Shown: piece after piece, positions 40,258 through 51,278 of the stretch
Layout: each line of letters opens with the position of its first letter
Position numbering within the stretch: the first letter of the stretch is position 1
Program-made: the position numbers and the translations under genes
Origin: Trogon surrucura
Lineage: Eukaryota > Chordata > Aves > Trogoniformes > Trogonidae
Reading direction: 5' to 3'
Assembly: GCA_020746105.1 (NCBI GenBank)
Contig: CM036617.1
Coordinates: 144,812,518 to 144,876,517, forward strand
DNA: 64,000 bases
Notes under the pieces: generated by a model
Databases searched by the model: none
Told to the model about the DNA's origin: nothing
Seen by the model: only the letters and a program-made list of their open reading frames with translations

Positions 40258-40420
40258 TGCCCAGAGACATTGTGGCTGCCCCCTCCCTGGAGGTGTTCAA
40301 GGCCAGATTGGACAGAGCCTTGAGTAGCCTGATCTAGTTGAGAGGCGTCTCTGCCCACGACAGGGAGGTTGGATTAGATGATCTCTAAGGTCCCTTCCAG
40401 CCTAGGCCATTGATTCTAGG
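40258..40420 (+). mobile_element. short CR1 3' fragment, same subfamily as 5353-6610
   Basis: It starts in the last codons of ORF2 (sequence for RDIVAAPSLEVFKARLDRALSSLI) and runs through AGGTTGGATTAGATGATC and CAGCCTAGGCCATT, ending ATTGATTCTAGG. The terminal octamer is damaged. Both the coding end and the 3' UTR match the minus-strand copy at 5353-6610 closely, so the two are sister insertions of one subfamily. Confidence 0.95.
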
Positions 40421-40919
40421 ATCAGCTCAGACTCTAATGGCTGGTAAGACTGGTGAGGTGCAGGCAAGGCTACCCAACCCCCAGAAGCAGGGTAGAAGTC
40501 AGGGAACAATGTGGGAGGCAGAGGTTCAGAGAGGGACTTTGGAGATCAGAATAATATGACTCTACCAGGGACCAGCATTACTTAGGTTCCCATCCTAACT
40601 CCCAGTTAGCCTTAGAGCCTCTTGCAAAGCATGTTGTCTCTTGCCTCTCACCCAAATTCAGAGGCTGCTTGTGGAATATTTAGTTCCAGGTGAAGAAGAT
40701 GGGTTAACCCTCTAACCTGCATAAACACTCTTGGTGCAATCCCAGAGATTTTTTTTGGTCTGACAGACAATGAAGAGCAAGTAAATAACACATGCAGGCT
40801 GGCTTTCCATTTCAGGCACACTGCAGAATTTCAGACTCTCAGATGACAACAGCAGAGTGTTGTCAGACCCCAGCAGATAAACGTGAACACCACAATAAAT
40901 TTGGGTCCTTTGGGACACC
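40421..40919. other. spacer between CR1 fragments
   Basis: About 500 bases of unique-looking sequence with no gene or repeat recognised. It separates two plus-strand CR1 pieces of different subfamilies, which shows that they are separate insertions. Confidence 0.6.
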
Positions 40920-41798
40920 CACAGTGGCATTGAGCGTGCCCTCAGCATGTTCGCTAATGACACCAAGCTGAGTGGTACAGTGGACATGCCTGAGGAATGG
41001 GATGCCATCCAGAGGGACCTGGACAAGCTTGAGAAGTGGAATGGTGCAAACCTCATGAGGTTCAATAAGGCCAAGTGCAAAGTCTTGCACCTGGATCAGG
41101 GCAACCCCTGGTAACAGTACGGGGTGGGGGATAAAAGGATTGAGAGCAGCCCTGTGGAGAAGGAAATGGGGGTACTGGTGGATGAAAAACTGGGCATGAA
41201 ACAGCAATGTGCACACACAGCCCAGAAAACCAGCCATATCATGGCCTGCATCAAAAGGAGAGTGGTCAGCAGATCAAGAGAGGTGATCCTGCCACTCTGC
41301 TCTGCTTCATTGAGACTCCACCTGGAGTACTGCATCCAGCTCTGGAGTGGGTCCAGAGGGAGGCCACGAAAGTGATCAGAGGGATGGAACTCCTCTCCTG
41401 TGAGGAAGGGCTGAGAGAGTTGGAGTTGTTCAGTCTGGAGAAGGCTCCAGAGAAACCTTATTGTGGCCTTTCAATGCTGAAAGGGGGCCTATAAGAAAAA
41501 TGAGGACAAACTTTTTAGTAGGATCTGTTAATAGATAGAGGTAATGGTTTTAAGATAGAAGAGGGTAGATTTAGACTAGCTATGAGGAAAACATTTTTTA
41601 CAATGAAGGTGATGAAGCATGGAACAGGTTGAGCAGGGATGTGGTGGAGGCCCCATCTCTGAAGACACAAAAGGTCAGGATTGATGGGGCTCTCAGCAAC
41701 CTGATCTAGTTAAAGATGTCCCTGCTCACTGCAGGGGTTTGGACTAGATGATTTTTGAAGGTTCTTTCCAACTCAAAACATTCTATGATTCTATGATT
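40920..41798 (+). mobile_element. CR1 LINE, 5'-truncated, active site altered
   Basis: The piece starts at the RT palm, reading [20 protein letters not shown], so the usual FADDTKL is FANDTKL: codon 40956-40958 is AAT, replacing the first catalytic aspartate with asparagine. It continues [20 protein letters not shown], a stop near 41109, [17 protein letters not shown] and [20 protein letters not shown]. About 10-15 codons are lost near 41345, between CIQLWS and [11 protein letters not shown], and the frame changes there. It ends with ACATTCTATGATTCTATGATT. It belongs with the copies at 43021 and 59158 by coding similarity, though its terminal octamer is the ordinary one. It is inactive. Confidence 0.95.
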
Positions 41799-43020
41799 GC
41801 TTGCTGCTCTCCTGGAGGTAGCTTCACCATTATCAGCCACTTACATTAACCCCCAAGACTAATCCTTCAAACTCCACTGCAAGATTTGGCAGACAGTAGG
41901 ATGGGGCCTCTCCATTCCCCAAAGTAAGATGAATCCCATATCTCCACCTTCAGGGGCTATGACAAGAGTAGGAGGATGGGAGCTGCCAGCAGAGCTGCCC
42001 TCACCCCTTCTTCTCCAGCTGAAAGGAAGGAGCTGGGTATGGATGAGCACAGCGGAATGGCTGCAGGAATCTCAGTCTGTGGTTCCCACTTCTTATTTGA
42101 GTCGGGGAGCTGAGAGACAGGCAGGGATTAGTCTCAGAGTTAGGAGAGCAGAAGAATTAGGGACAGGAGGCCTTCAGCGTAGGTGTAGGAAACCCAGTCG
42201 CTGTACAGCCGTGAATCCAGCACTGACAGCTTGCACGGTAGGCCTGTCACGTTCATCACCCTGCCTTTAATTACCTCACTACCAGCATCTTTTCTACAAA
42301 AGCTCTTTCACACTTTCTACAAATGTGTAACAGTAAACAAACTCCCACTATGGATTAGAAAACTCCACCAGTGTAGGAAACCTCAAGCAGGTTTTCTTAA
42401 GCTGAGGGAAAGTGTAAAAACTTTGTGCTGGCTGGTTAAGCTTACATGTGCATGAGGACTTTGTGACCTCCTACCTTTCACTAGACTTACCCTGTCTTCC
42501 CATAGGTTTTTCAGAAGTATTTTGCAATGCACCAGTTTTACTCCCTTCAAAGTGAAACATCTCTTCTTCATTAGGACTTGCTCGGCAATGGATCAAAGTC
42601 ATTCTTTATGTTCTACTTATGGTCTCTGCAAAACTGAATGGAGAATCAGACAAGATCATGTTTGGGCATGTGCTGAGATTTGGTGGGTACAACGGTATAC
42701 CCATAGGATGACCCAAATTCCATTGTTCCTTTGATGCATTTCCAGGCACCTAGAGTGAGGCAGTTAAACATATGAAAACAATTGGGATTTTAATCCAAGT
42801 TTTGCATTGAAAATTTTCATCATTTAAAACTGCATCCTTTTTAAAACAGTAATATGCAATGAAGTATAACGCATGCCGCCTGCCACTAAGGAAAAAACAG
42901 AGTCTACAAGAAAATGTATGTTTCCAGCAACTCAGATGTTGGGAGCTCTTGGGCCCAATGGAAGCAGAATGCTCTTTAGTTTGCCTCAGGATATTTCTGT
43001 CTGAGTGCTGGTGTTCAGTA
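41799..43020. other. gene-free spacer between CR1 copies
   Basis: About 1.2 kb without recognised genes, RNAs or repeats. A 113-codon plus-strand open frame (41929-42270) lacks known domains and overlaps a minus-strand frame; I regard it as chance. Confidence 0.6.
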
Positions 43021-43834
43021 GGAAGCTGGAAAAGCGTGCCTGTGTGCACCTCATGAGGTTCAATAAGGCCAAGTGCAAGGCCTGCACCTGCGTAAGAGCA
43101 ATCCGCATTATCAATACAGGCTGGGGGATGATGTGGTAGAGAGCAGCCCTGTGGAAGAGAACTTGGGGGTGAAGGTGGATGAAAGTCTGGACATGAGCCA
43201 ACTATGTGTGCTCGCAGCCCAGAAGGCCAATTGCATCCTGGGCTGCATCAAAAGGAGCTTGGCCAGCAGATCAAGAGAGGTGATTCTGCTCCTCTGCTCT
43301 GCTCTGGTGAGACCTCACCCGGAGTACTGTGTCCAGATCCGAAGCCCGCAAGAATGACGTGGGCCTGTTGGAGAGGGTCCAGAGCGCCACAAAAACGATC
43401 TGAAGGCTGGAATATGTCTCTTCCGAAGACAGGCTGAGAAGGTTGGAGTTGTTCAGCCCGGAGAAGAGAAGGCTCTAGGGAGACCTTACTGCAGCTTTTC
43501 AGTACTTAAAGGGAATCTGTGAGAAAGACAGAGGCAATATTTTTAGCAAGGCCTGTTGTGACAAGACAAGGGGAAATGGTTTTAAACTAAAAGGGAGTAG
43601 ATTTAGACTGGATATAAGGAAGAAATTTTTTACACTGAGGCTGGTGAAACACTGGAACAAGTTGCACAGGAACATGGTGGAGGCCCTGTCGTGGAGACAT
43701 TCAAGGTCAGACTGGACGGGGCTCTCAGCAACCTGATCTAATTAAAGGTATCCCTGCTCAACACAGGGCGGTTGGACTAGGTGACCTTTAAAGGTCCCTT
43801 CCAACTCAATGCATTATATAATTCTACAATTCTA
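43021..43834 (+). mobile_element. CR1 LINE, 5'-truncated
   Basis: The recognisable start is near GGAAGCTGGA, just upstream of CTCATGAGGTTCAATAAGG (MRFNKAKCK in other copies). Coding sequence then runs through YRLGDDVVESSPVEENLGVK, KANCILGCIKRSLASRSREV and LVRPHPEYCVQI. A frame break follows at about 43345-43360, and only scattered matches continue to the 3' UTR. The end is unusual: CATTATATAATTCTACAATTCTA in place of ATTCTATG repeats, shared with the copy at 59158-59949. The RT active site is not included. Confidence 0.94.
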
Positions 43835-46800
43835 ATTAGATCATGAAATGAGTTGAAAGAAGGGTCAGAGCATCAAGGTGTATATATATTCACTAAAAAG
43901 TGGTAGAGAGACTGTTGCCATAAAGAAGTGCCTCAGCCTTGCAGCTAGAGTAAAAAAAAAGCAGCTGGAGAAAAAAAAGGGTTCTCAAAACTCCAAGAAA
44001 GTCCTTTACTACATAGACAGCTCAGCCTTATGCTGAGCTGAGGAAGAATAAAGGGCTAAAGACATGCACCACTTGCACCAAACGGTTGTTGTATCACCTC
44101 TGTAGGACCACCGTGGCAGGTCCACACATATTACTCCTACCAGTCATCTTTGTACTGGTAAATGAAGGGCTTGGATGTTATCTACATGAGCTTCTCAGAT
44201 CTACGTAGCAGCAGAAGTCTCACGAGAAAGAAACCATGATTGCTTTGCAAAAACTGATTGCAAATTTAGATTGCTAGCGCCTGGCACAGTGGATGCTGAC
44301 AAAGGTACTCTGGAGCCAGTGCCTTGCTTTCTCCAACAAACTGTCAAGCTAAGGGCAAGATACTTAAAATCACTCCTTCTGAAAGGAGGATGTACAACTC
44401 CAGAAACAGAAAATGGGGCCACTTTCCTCAAGATTTTGGCAATCCTCTCTTGGAGCAATCCTGACATAAAGCCACTCAAAAGTACAAAGAAAAAGAACTG
44501 TTTATTTTGTATTTGAAAAATGTGTCCTTCATTTGTCAGAGGGGAGCAGAAAGGGTAGAAACTCTTGAAGAAGAAAACATCTTTACTGCATTTAAGGACA
44601 CTGAGCAACACTGGAGCTATGGCAGTGCTTCAGATCTTGAAAAGCAGATGTAAGGGAAAAAGGAGAGAACATTTGTTTCAGCTATACATGGAGTACAGAA
44701 TAATTATCTGTTTTTCAAGAATTAAAGAGAATCATTAAAAACAAGGAAAAAAATGTAAAAAGCAAAGATGTTTTTGGTAGACCCAAATCCACAAAACCAC
44801 AGGGATAATAATGGATGGGTCATGAGGAGGGAAGAAGAATCTAGTAAGCCCATCTGGGCAGAGGCTAAGCCTGGGATGTCTCTGACAGCAACAACTCAGT
44901 TACCTAACAGACACTCACCATCGTGTCAGGGAAGAGCTGGCAAAGCCACTGTTCCCCTGCCTTCTCGTGTCACACAGATACAGGAAAGGTGCAGGAAGAG
45001 GGAAGAGTTTTGCTGAGGGAACTATCAGATGCCACCATGCTTGCCTCAGAGTAGATGTCTGCAGATGTTTTAGATCTGTCCCACTTGGCAAACAAAAATA
45101 TGAGCCCAAACTGAAGAAGTTTGGTACAGCTAACCTACTAGACAACACACATACACTTCTTTACAATCCTCTCTGTCACTGTAGGCTTGAAAAAAATCCA
45201 GCAGCTAGACCAAGTGTGGCTTCATCTGGAGATACTGCTTTGTGATCATTTCCATCCCTGTAGCTTAAGTTTTGTTGTGAAACCATTAGAGGATTACATT
45301 AGCCTTTGCTAGGATAACTGCTAGCATACTACCTGATGAAGATGAAACAACTACAATCATCATTTTTGCAACTGCAGAGAAGGACAAGCCATATTTAATA
45401 TGGCATGTCTCTGTGACTAAGTCCATGGAGGCTGTAGTGTTTAACTGAGTCCTGTAACTGATGGCCTTGTCATCATCTGTGGCGCAGTTTAATCTTCTGG
45501 TGATTGCATATTTGACTACAACAACCGACCATGATTCATTCCTGCCTTCACTACCTAAGAAAAATAATCTTATTTTTATTTTAACTGACGGCTTTTCCTT
45601 AGGTACAGTCTAGCAGAGACCAACAGGACACAGAGAACTTTTCACAGTGAAACATCAGCAGGTTAACCAATAGAATGAGATCTCCATTTCCATTTATTCC
45701 TTCATTTCCTCGATCTTTCTAGTGCTAAGTGCTTACAACTGTGTCTTGCGGGGCCAGATTACAGCAGCTGTCCCAGGTAAGAAAAAGATAATGCCAGAAG
45801 AGTGAGACAACTTTGATTTCTCAGAAGGCTATGACAAGTTAGGTAGGCATGTCGCTCATGGGGACAGCATTCCAGTTTGTATACAGAGATGGGAGGATGG
45901 TGCCACTGCTGAGCGGATGGGGAGTTTTGTAAACAAGAGGTTCCTGTTCTGCATCAGCCGGCTGATGTGCCACCTGTGAAAGGGCATCTGCAAGTTGATC
46001 ATTACCAGCTCACAGCCTGGCTGTTTCCACCATTCCGTCAGCAAGGAAAAGGCAGCCTCCTCTGCTCATTCAGACCCAGGGAAGCAGGAACCTACACATT
46101 TATCATTCAAAAGGGTGCTTTGGTGAGAGGCAAAGATATTACATGTAACCATGAAAATAGACATATCTCCTACCCAACAGTAGCATTAGTTCAAAGTGAT
46201 GGGTGACTCAAACCGAATAAAGTTATGTTTGAGATAAACTTCACCCTCCAGGGCTCTTTATTAGGTATGTAAATCTTGATCCAACAGGGCTCTCAAGCAG
46301 CTATTTAAACATGCACGTAGTGTTAATGAAGTCAACAACGCTCCTGATGTGCTTCAAGTGCTCTTTGCTGGATCCATGCCTATAAAACAACTAGGATCTA
46401 TTGTCATTAACCACAGAGGTATTTAACGGGCCACCTTCAGACACAGGTGCCACACAGTGGAACTTGTCACCTGTCCAGTCACCCAAAGAGAAGTGGGTGT
46501 ATGCTGTGAACCAGGTTCAAATAACATTGAATTTTTATCAGTTTCAGTGGCGCTACTTCCACTCCAAATATTAAAACCAGTATCATAGAGTTGTGCCTCT
46601 TCCCAAAAGGTAAAATGAGCTTAGTTCTTATTCATGTATTATTCATATATTCAGCCTACAAAATAACCAAGCAGGCAAAACCAAGGTAGTGCTCAAAAAA
46701 TGCCTGCTTGACTACCGTCACTAGTAATAGACTGTGTGACTTGGTGCTGTGCATGTGGTAACAATATAATTTTTGCTAGGTTATAATTCTCAGTGTAAAA

Positions 46801-49800
46801 CTGCACACAGCAAACAGACATTCATAACATTGAGTATATTTTAGCCTTAGTCTTGAAAGAGGGCTGGTATAGATGGTTTTACTATATATGTGAAATTCTA
46901 GGTGCGCATCTGACTAAAATAACAACTAGTACTTCGACTTTCATGGGATGTCCAGCAGCGATGTTCTGAAATATCTTCCTCAGGCTGCTACCAGTCCATG
47001 CAGCTCATTCTTCCTTCTTTTCATTCTTCCTTCTCCTATTAATGGGAACAAGGACAGGCTTACATTTTCCCAACCTCATTTGCCACCTCAGTTGTAGAGA
47101 GCATGAGCTCAAGATGAAGACCATGCCGGTGACAGTGTCTACAATACAGGCTGCTTGTTTAAGCTCTAACTGCAATCAGAGGAAATCCAGCCACTGCAGA
47201 GCCCTGGAGCCCAGCTGACCACCAGCCAAAGCCTGCTTCAGGGAAGCAGAAGCTCTCCCTTGACTCCATCTCCATAGCTCAGTTTAGTTGCTCAATCACG
47301 CACATCTGATGCCATCTGAGATGGCCGAGGATGTTTCTGCTTTGGCTTTCAGCTACTGCTTCGGGTCAGTGCCATGTGCCATGCTTGTAAGCTCCCAGGC
47401 ATGCCTAGGATACCCTAGGGAGATCACTGCTTGTTTATTTTAAATCTTCTTGCTCTAGGAGAGATGCTGCGTGTCAAGGACAGAGGACTTTACTATGTCC
47501 TTCACATTTGAGAGGTGCCCAATGTGACACATTTACCACTCATATCAACACAAAGTAAGAGTGGCTTTTGCTTTGAAAGCAAATGTCCTATACCAAAAAG
47601 CCCTGTTGCTTCTGAAAGCAATTAGTCAAACTCTGGTTTTGCATGTTGTGAACTAATTAATTTCTTTTAAAAAATTCTAGTGGCCAAACAGTTCAAAGAA
47701 GCAGGACATTCAAAGTGGGTCTTTCACAATATTCAAAGGAAGTCCATTTTATATGCATTGATGAGACTATTCCTTCCAGACCAGCAAGAGTCTGAGACAC
47801 TCAGCAATCCAGAAACAGAACAGACTAGGCAATTTATTTATCTGATCTATGCAAGCTAACGTGACCAGGATTTTAAATAGCAATTTATTGATAATTGCCT
47901 ATTTGCGAGCACCATAGAGTCCCCTGAGATTGTGGCATACCTCTTTAGGCATAGCATTCAGACAGCTAAGACAATCTGAGAATGGATAGGATGCAAACAG
48001 AAGTATTCTTTCACATTATTTTTGCAAAGCAATATAGAAGACACTGAATTAACACTAAGATGTCACTTCTGTATATGGTGCAGTCACTGTCTGATGTTCT
48101 GTTCCTGGATGTATGCCTGACCTCTAAAAAGGATTTTGATTTGCTGTACCTCAGTTTCTCCAGTGGGAAATGGCCACTCTGATGCTACAAATAAGAAACT
48201 CTATGTGAATTAAGCTAATGGTCTCTTATTTCTAATTCTGCTTACAGCCTGGGAGGTTTGTTGGCATGGCAGACTTGTGTGGGTCAGGCAGGCATTCTGT
48301 TTTCCTGCACAGCTCTGGAATGCTAGTTTGCAGAGGTGGATGCGTGGGTTTGCAATTATGGTGCTGTTGACTCTAATGCATCCAAGAGAAGATGGCATGA
48401 TTCGTACATAGCTTGAAAAGGGTCCTTTTCAGGCTTCCTACCATCTGGGCAGAGAGTCATTCCTTGAACAATGCCAGATACATCAGCTGCAGGGAACACT
48501 AACCAGAATAAGCAAATTTTATGAGAATGAAGCACAAATGGTAGGCTACTAGCTTCAGGACAAGGAGGCTGACTATATAACCTCAAAAGCTACTGATGAT
48601 ATGCGAGGAGGTAGAAGGACATTTCACTGCCTGGTCAAGGTGAGGACAGATAGGAAGATGGGAATCTTCTTATGTGAAACTAGAACCCAGGCAAAACTGA
48701 TATCTGCTTAGATTTGATTACAAGCATGAATCTCAGGTTAGGTTCATCAAAGTTCCAGAACATGAGCAGAGTATTGAATGAAATGACTGCTCAGATTTCC
48801 AGCAGTTCCAAGTTATGTCTAGAGTCAACCTAAGCTCTTGGGCTGAAGATCTACGGTTGCAGAAGGGAAGGTTATGAACCTAAATAGTTTTAATGAGAAA
48901 CCAGTCTAAGCAAAGATCTGGATAAGTGCTGCTTTTGTTCTGTCTTTATTTATATGAAGAAAAAAATGGTGCCAAAATGAAAAAGGTTTTCTAGTAGAAC
49001 TGCTTAAAAGTGGAGATCTGCACTTTTCCTCTGGCTGTCCATAGATTTTGGACACATGTTCAAGCATTTCTTAGCATACAGTGAAAATTAGAGGGGAACT
49101 CTTGGTTTGCGGGCATTGTTATGTTGGCACTTGTTCGGCTGGTATCCACTTTCCAAATTTGGAAATGGCATTGACATTTGCATTTTTAATTCTTGTTTTA
49201 AGCCATTTTGCTTTTAAAATTAGGCTCATCTTCAAGCCTGTGGCTTGAGATCCTTAATCCCATGCGTATTTCAAACCTATTCTTTTTCTTTGATGTAGTC
49301 GACTTCATGTTTTTTCTGATTACAAGAAGGAAAATGGAATATGTGTCATTTTAACAGACTCTTCCTAACCTTGGCAGAGAAGGGCCCAGAAAGGACTGCA
49401 TGGGTCTATCTCCATCAGGATTAAAGACACCAGGAGTACACACATGGGAGGCAGTCTGCCAGGCATGCTTCATGCTGTGTCTTACCCTGTTCACAGATGT
49501 GTGTCAGATCTTGTGTTGACATCTGTCTCCATGTTGGCATCGATGACTCTAGCAACTGAATAAACAAACTGAGTCAATAGTGCTCCCCTACAGAGATCGG
49601 TATGAATCCCACCTCTTCACTGTATCCTGCTGCATGACATGGTATTATCAATGCAAGAGGGATCCTAATTGTGCCAGGGTACTGCTGCTCCATTTTCCTC
49701 TAAAGCCTGTGCTGCAAGGCTCATCCACCTTACCCAGCTGAAGCTCCTCATGACCTCCCAGCAGCCTGGGATGCATGATGGCACTGCCATTCCTGTCAGG

Positions 49801-50365
49801 GGGCAGGAAAAGAGGGCTAATGTCTTTTCCCGTTGCTGCTGCGATGCCTATCCACAGTGCTGTAGACGATACTGTGAATGTGCTGAGCATCTATGCAAGA
49901 ACTGAACCAGCACTGCCACTGATGGGCTTCAGAAAACACTGCCATCCTCTGAAAGGCAGCCTCTAAGATGATTTAGTATCAGCAGAGGGAGACGCAATTG
50001 GATATTAGTCAAATCCTTCTATACCTGCAACCTCAGAAGGCTTTGCAAGGGGAATGTATAAAACGCAATGCCTGCTGCTTATGGACAGAGCTTGTCACCT
50101 CTCATGTAGATTGCACTAAAAGGATCACTGCCCATATCTGGGAAACCCAAGAACTCTGCACATTCTTCAGTGGTGCAGATCTCATGGGGCTTGGCTGAAC
50201 TCAGCTGAACTTTTCACGTGTCTGATGTCAAACCATTCTTCTGCACATCACTAGGCCTTCAGGAAACTGCTGTCTACTCAGTGGAGATCTACCTCATCAA
50301 CATGGGCTGCTTCTCTGCTTTTCCTCAATGAACTGTGCAGACCATCTGCTGCAGTGTTGCATGGA
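43835..50365. other. gene-free stretch, 6.5 kb, with candidate exon and old repeat
   Basis: No established gene is recognised. A 54-nt candidate exon at 45723-45776 is described under findings, and a diverged repeat at 48315-48757 is listed separately. A 69-codon minus-strand segment near 45856-46062, containing TEWWKQPGCELVMINLQMPF, is unusual in composition but matches no family I can name. Confidence 0.6.
48315..48757 (+). repeat. old unclassified repeat, copy A
   Basis: Several blocks match the region at 55331-55736 in the same order and with similar spacing: TGGAATGCTAGTTTGCAGAG at the left, CCTACCATCTG in the middle, and GGCAAAACTG with AATCTCAGGTTAGGTTC at the right. A weaker block, AAGGTTATGAACC at about 48868, may extend it. 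Divergence is high, so this is either an old interspersed repeat or an old segmental duplication. No coding sequence or terminal structure identifies the family. Confidence 0.5.
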
Positions 50366-51278
50366 CTAGAGAGTACTATCAGCAAATTTGCTGATGACAC
50401 CAAGCTGGGAGGAGTGGCTGACACACCAGAAGGCTGTGCTGCCATCCAGTGAGACCTGGACAGGCTGGAGCGTTGGGCGGGGAAAAATTTAATGAAATAT
50501 AACAAGGGTAAATGTAGGGTCTTGCATCTGGGTAGGAACAACCCCAGGTTCCAGTATAAGTTGGGGAATGACTTATTAGAGAGTAGTGTAGGGGAAAGGG
50601 ACCTGGGAGTCTTGGTGGACAGCAGGATGACCATGAGCCAGCACTGTGCCCTTGTGGCCAGGAAGGCCAATGGCATCCTGGGGTGTATTAGAAGGGGGGT
50701 GGTTAGTAGGTCGAGAGAGGTTCTCCTGCCCCTCTACTCTGCCCTGGTGAGACCCCATCTGGAATACTGTGTCCAGTTCTGGGCCCCTCAGTTCAAGAAG
50801 GACAGGGAACTGCTGGAGAGAGTCCAGCACAGGGCAACTAGGATGATTAAGGGAGTGGAGCATCTCCCTTATGAGAAAAGACTGAAGGAGCTGGGGCTCT
50901 TTAGTTTGGAGAAGAGGAGACTGAGGGGTGACCTCATTAATGTTTACAAATATATCAAGGGTGAGTGTCACGAGGATGGAGCCAGGCTCTTCTCGGTGAC
51001 AACCACTGATAGGACAAGGGGTAATGGGCTGAAACTGGAACATAAGAGGTTCCGCTTAAACTCGAGAAGAAACTTCTTCTCAGTGAGGGTGACGGAGCCC
51101 TGGAACAGGCTGCCCAGAGAGGTTGTGGAGTCTCCTTCTCTGGAGACATTCAAGACCTGCCTGGACACGTTCCTGTGTGGCATAGTCTAGGCATTCCTGC
51201 TCTGGCAGGGGGATTGGACTTGATGATCTTTCGAGGTCCCTTCCAATCCCTAACATTCTATGATTCTATGATTCTATG
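50366..51278 (+). mobile_element. CR1 LINE, 5'-truncated, best preserved copy
   Basis: This copy begins just ahead of the RT active site ([23 protein letters not shown] at 50387-50407, both aspartates intact) and runs to a clean 3' end with three ATTCTATG units. The single interruption seen in the coding part is a TGA at 50450-50452, in the context CAG TGA GAC, where other copies have an arginine (CAG AGG GAC or similar); CGA to TGA by CpG decay is a likely cause. The open frame downstream is 232 codons. Its tail (GGGGGATTGGACTTGATGAT) places it with the copies at 14206 and 23379. It is the least decayed CR1 here. Confidence 0.97.
50492..51190 (+). pseudogene. CR1 reverse transcriptase C-terminal half, open
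   Basis: The frame starts at [20 protein letters not shown], directly after the palm domain, and reads without a break to the natural ORF2 end ([15 protein letters not shown]). It includes [60 protein letters not shown] and [20 protein letters not shown]. The in-frame upstream segment with FADDTKL is cut off by the TGA at 50450. The N-terminal RT and the endonuclease are absent, so no activity is possible. It is a LINE remnant, not a host gene. Confidence 0.92.

Noticed and set aside
44018-44040. 9-bp palindrome CAGCTCAGC/GCTGAGCTG with a 5-base spacer
   Set aside because: Chance expectation is a few per window; no terminator or RNA context applies in this genome.
50278-51183. Minus-strand open frames of up to 155 codons across the 50 kb CR1
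   Set aside because: The sense frame is clearly CR1 RT; the antisense frames have no independent support.
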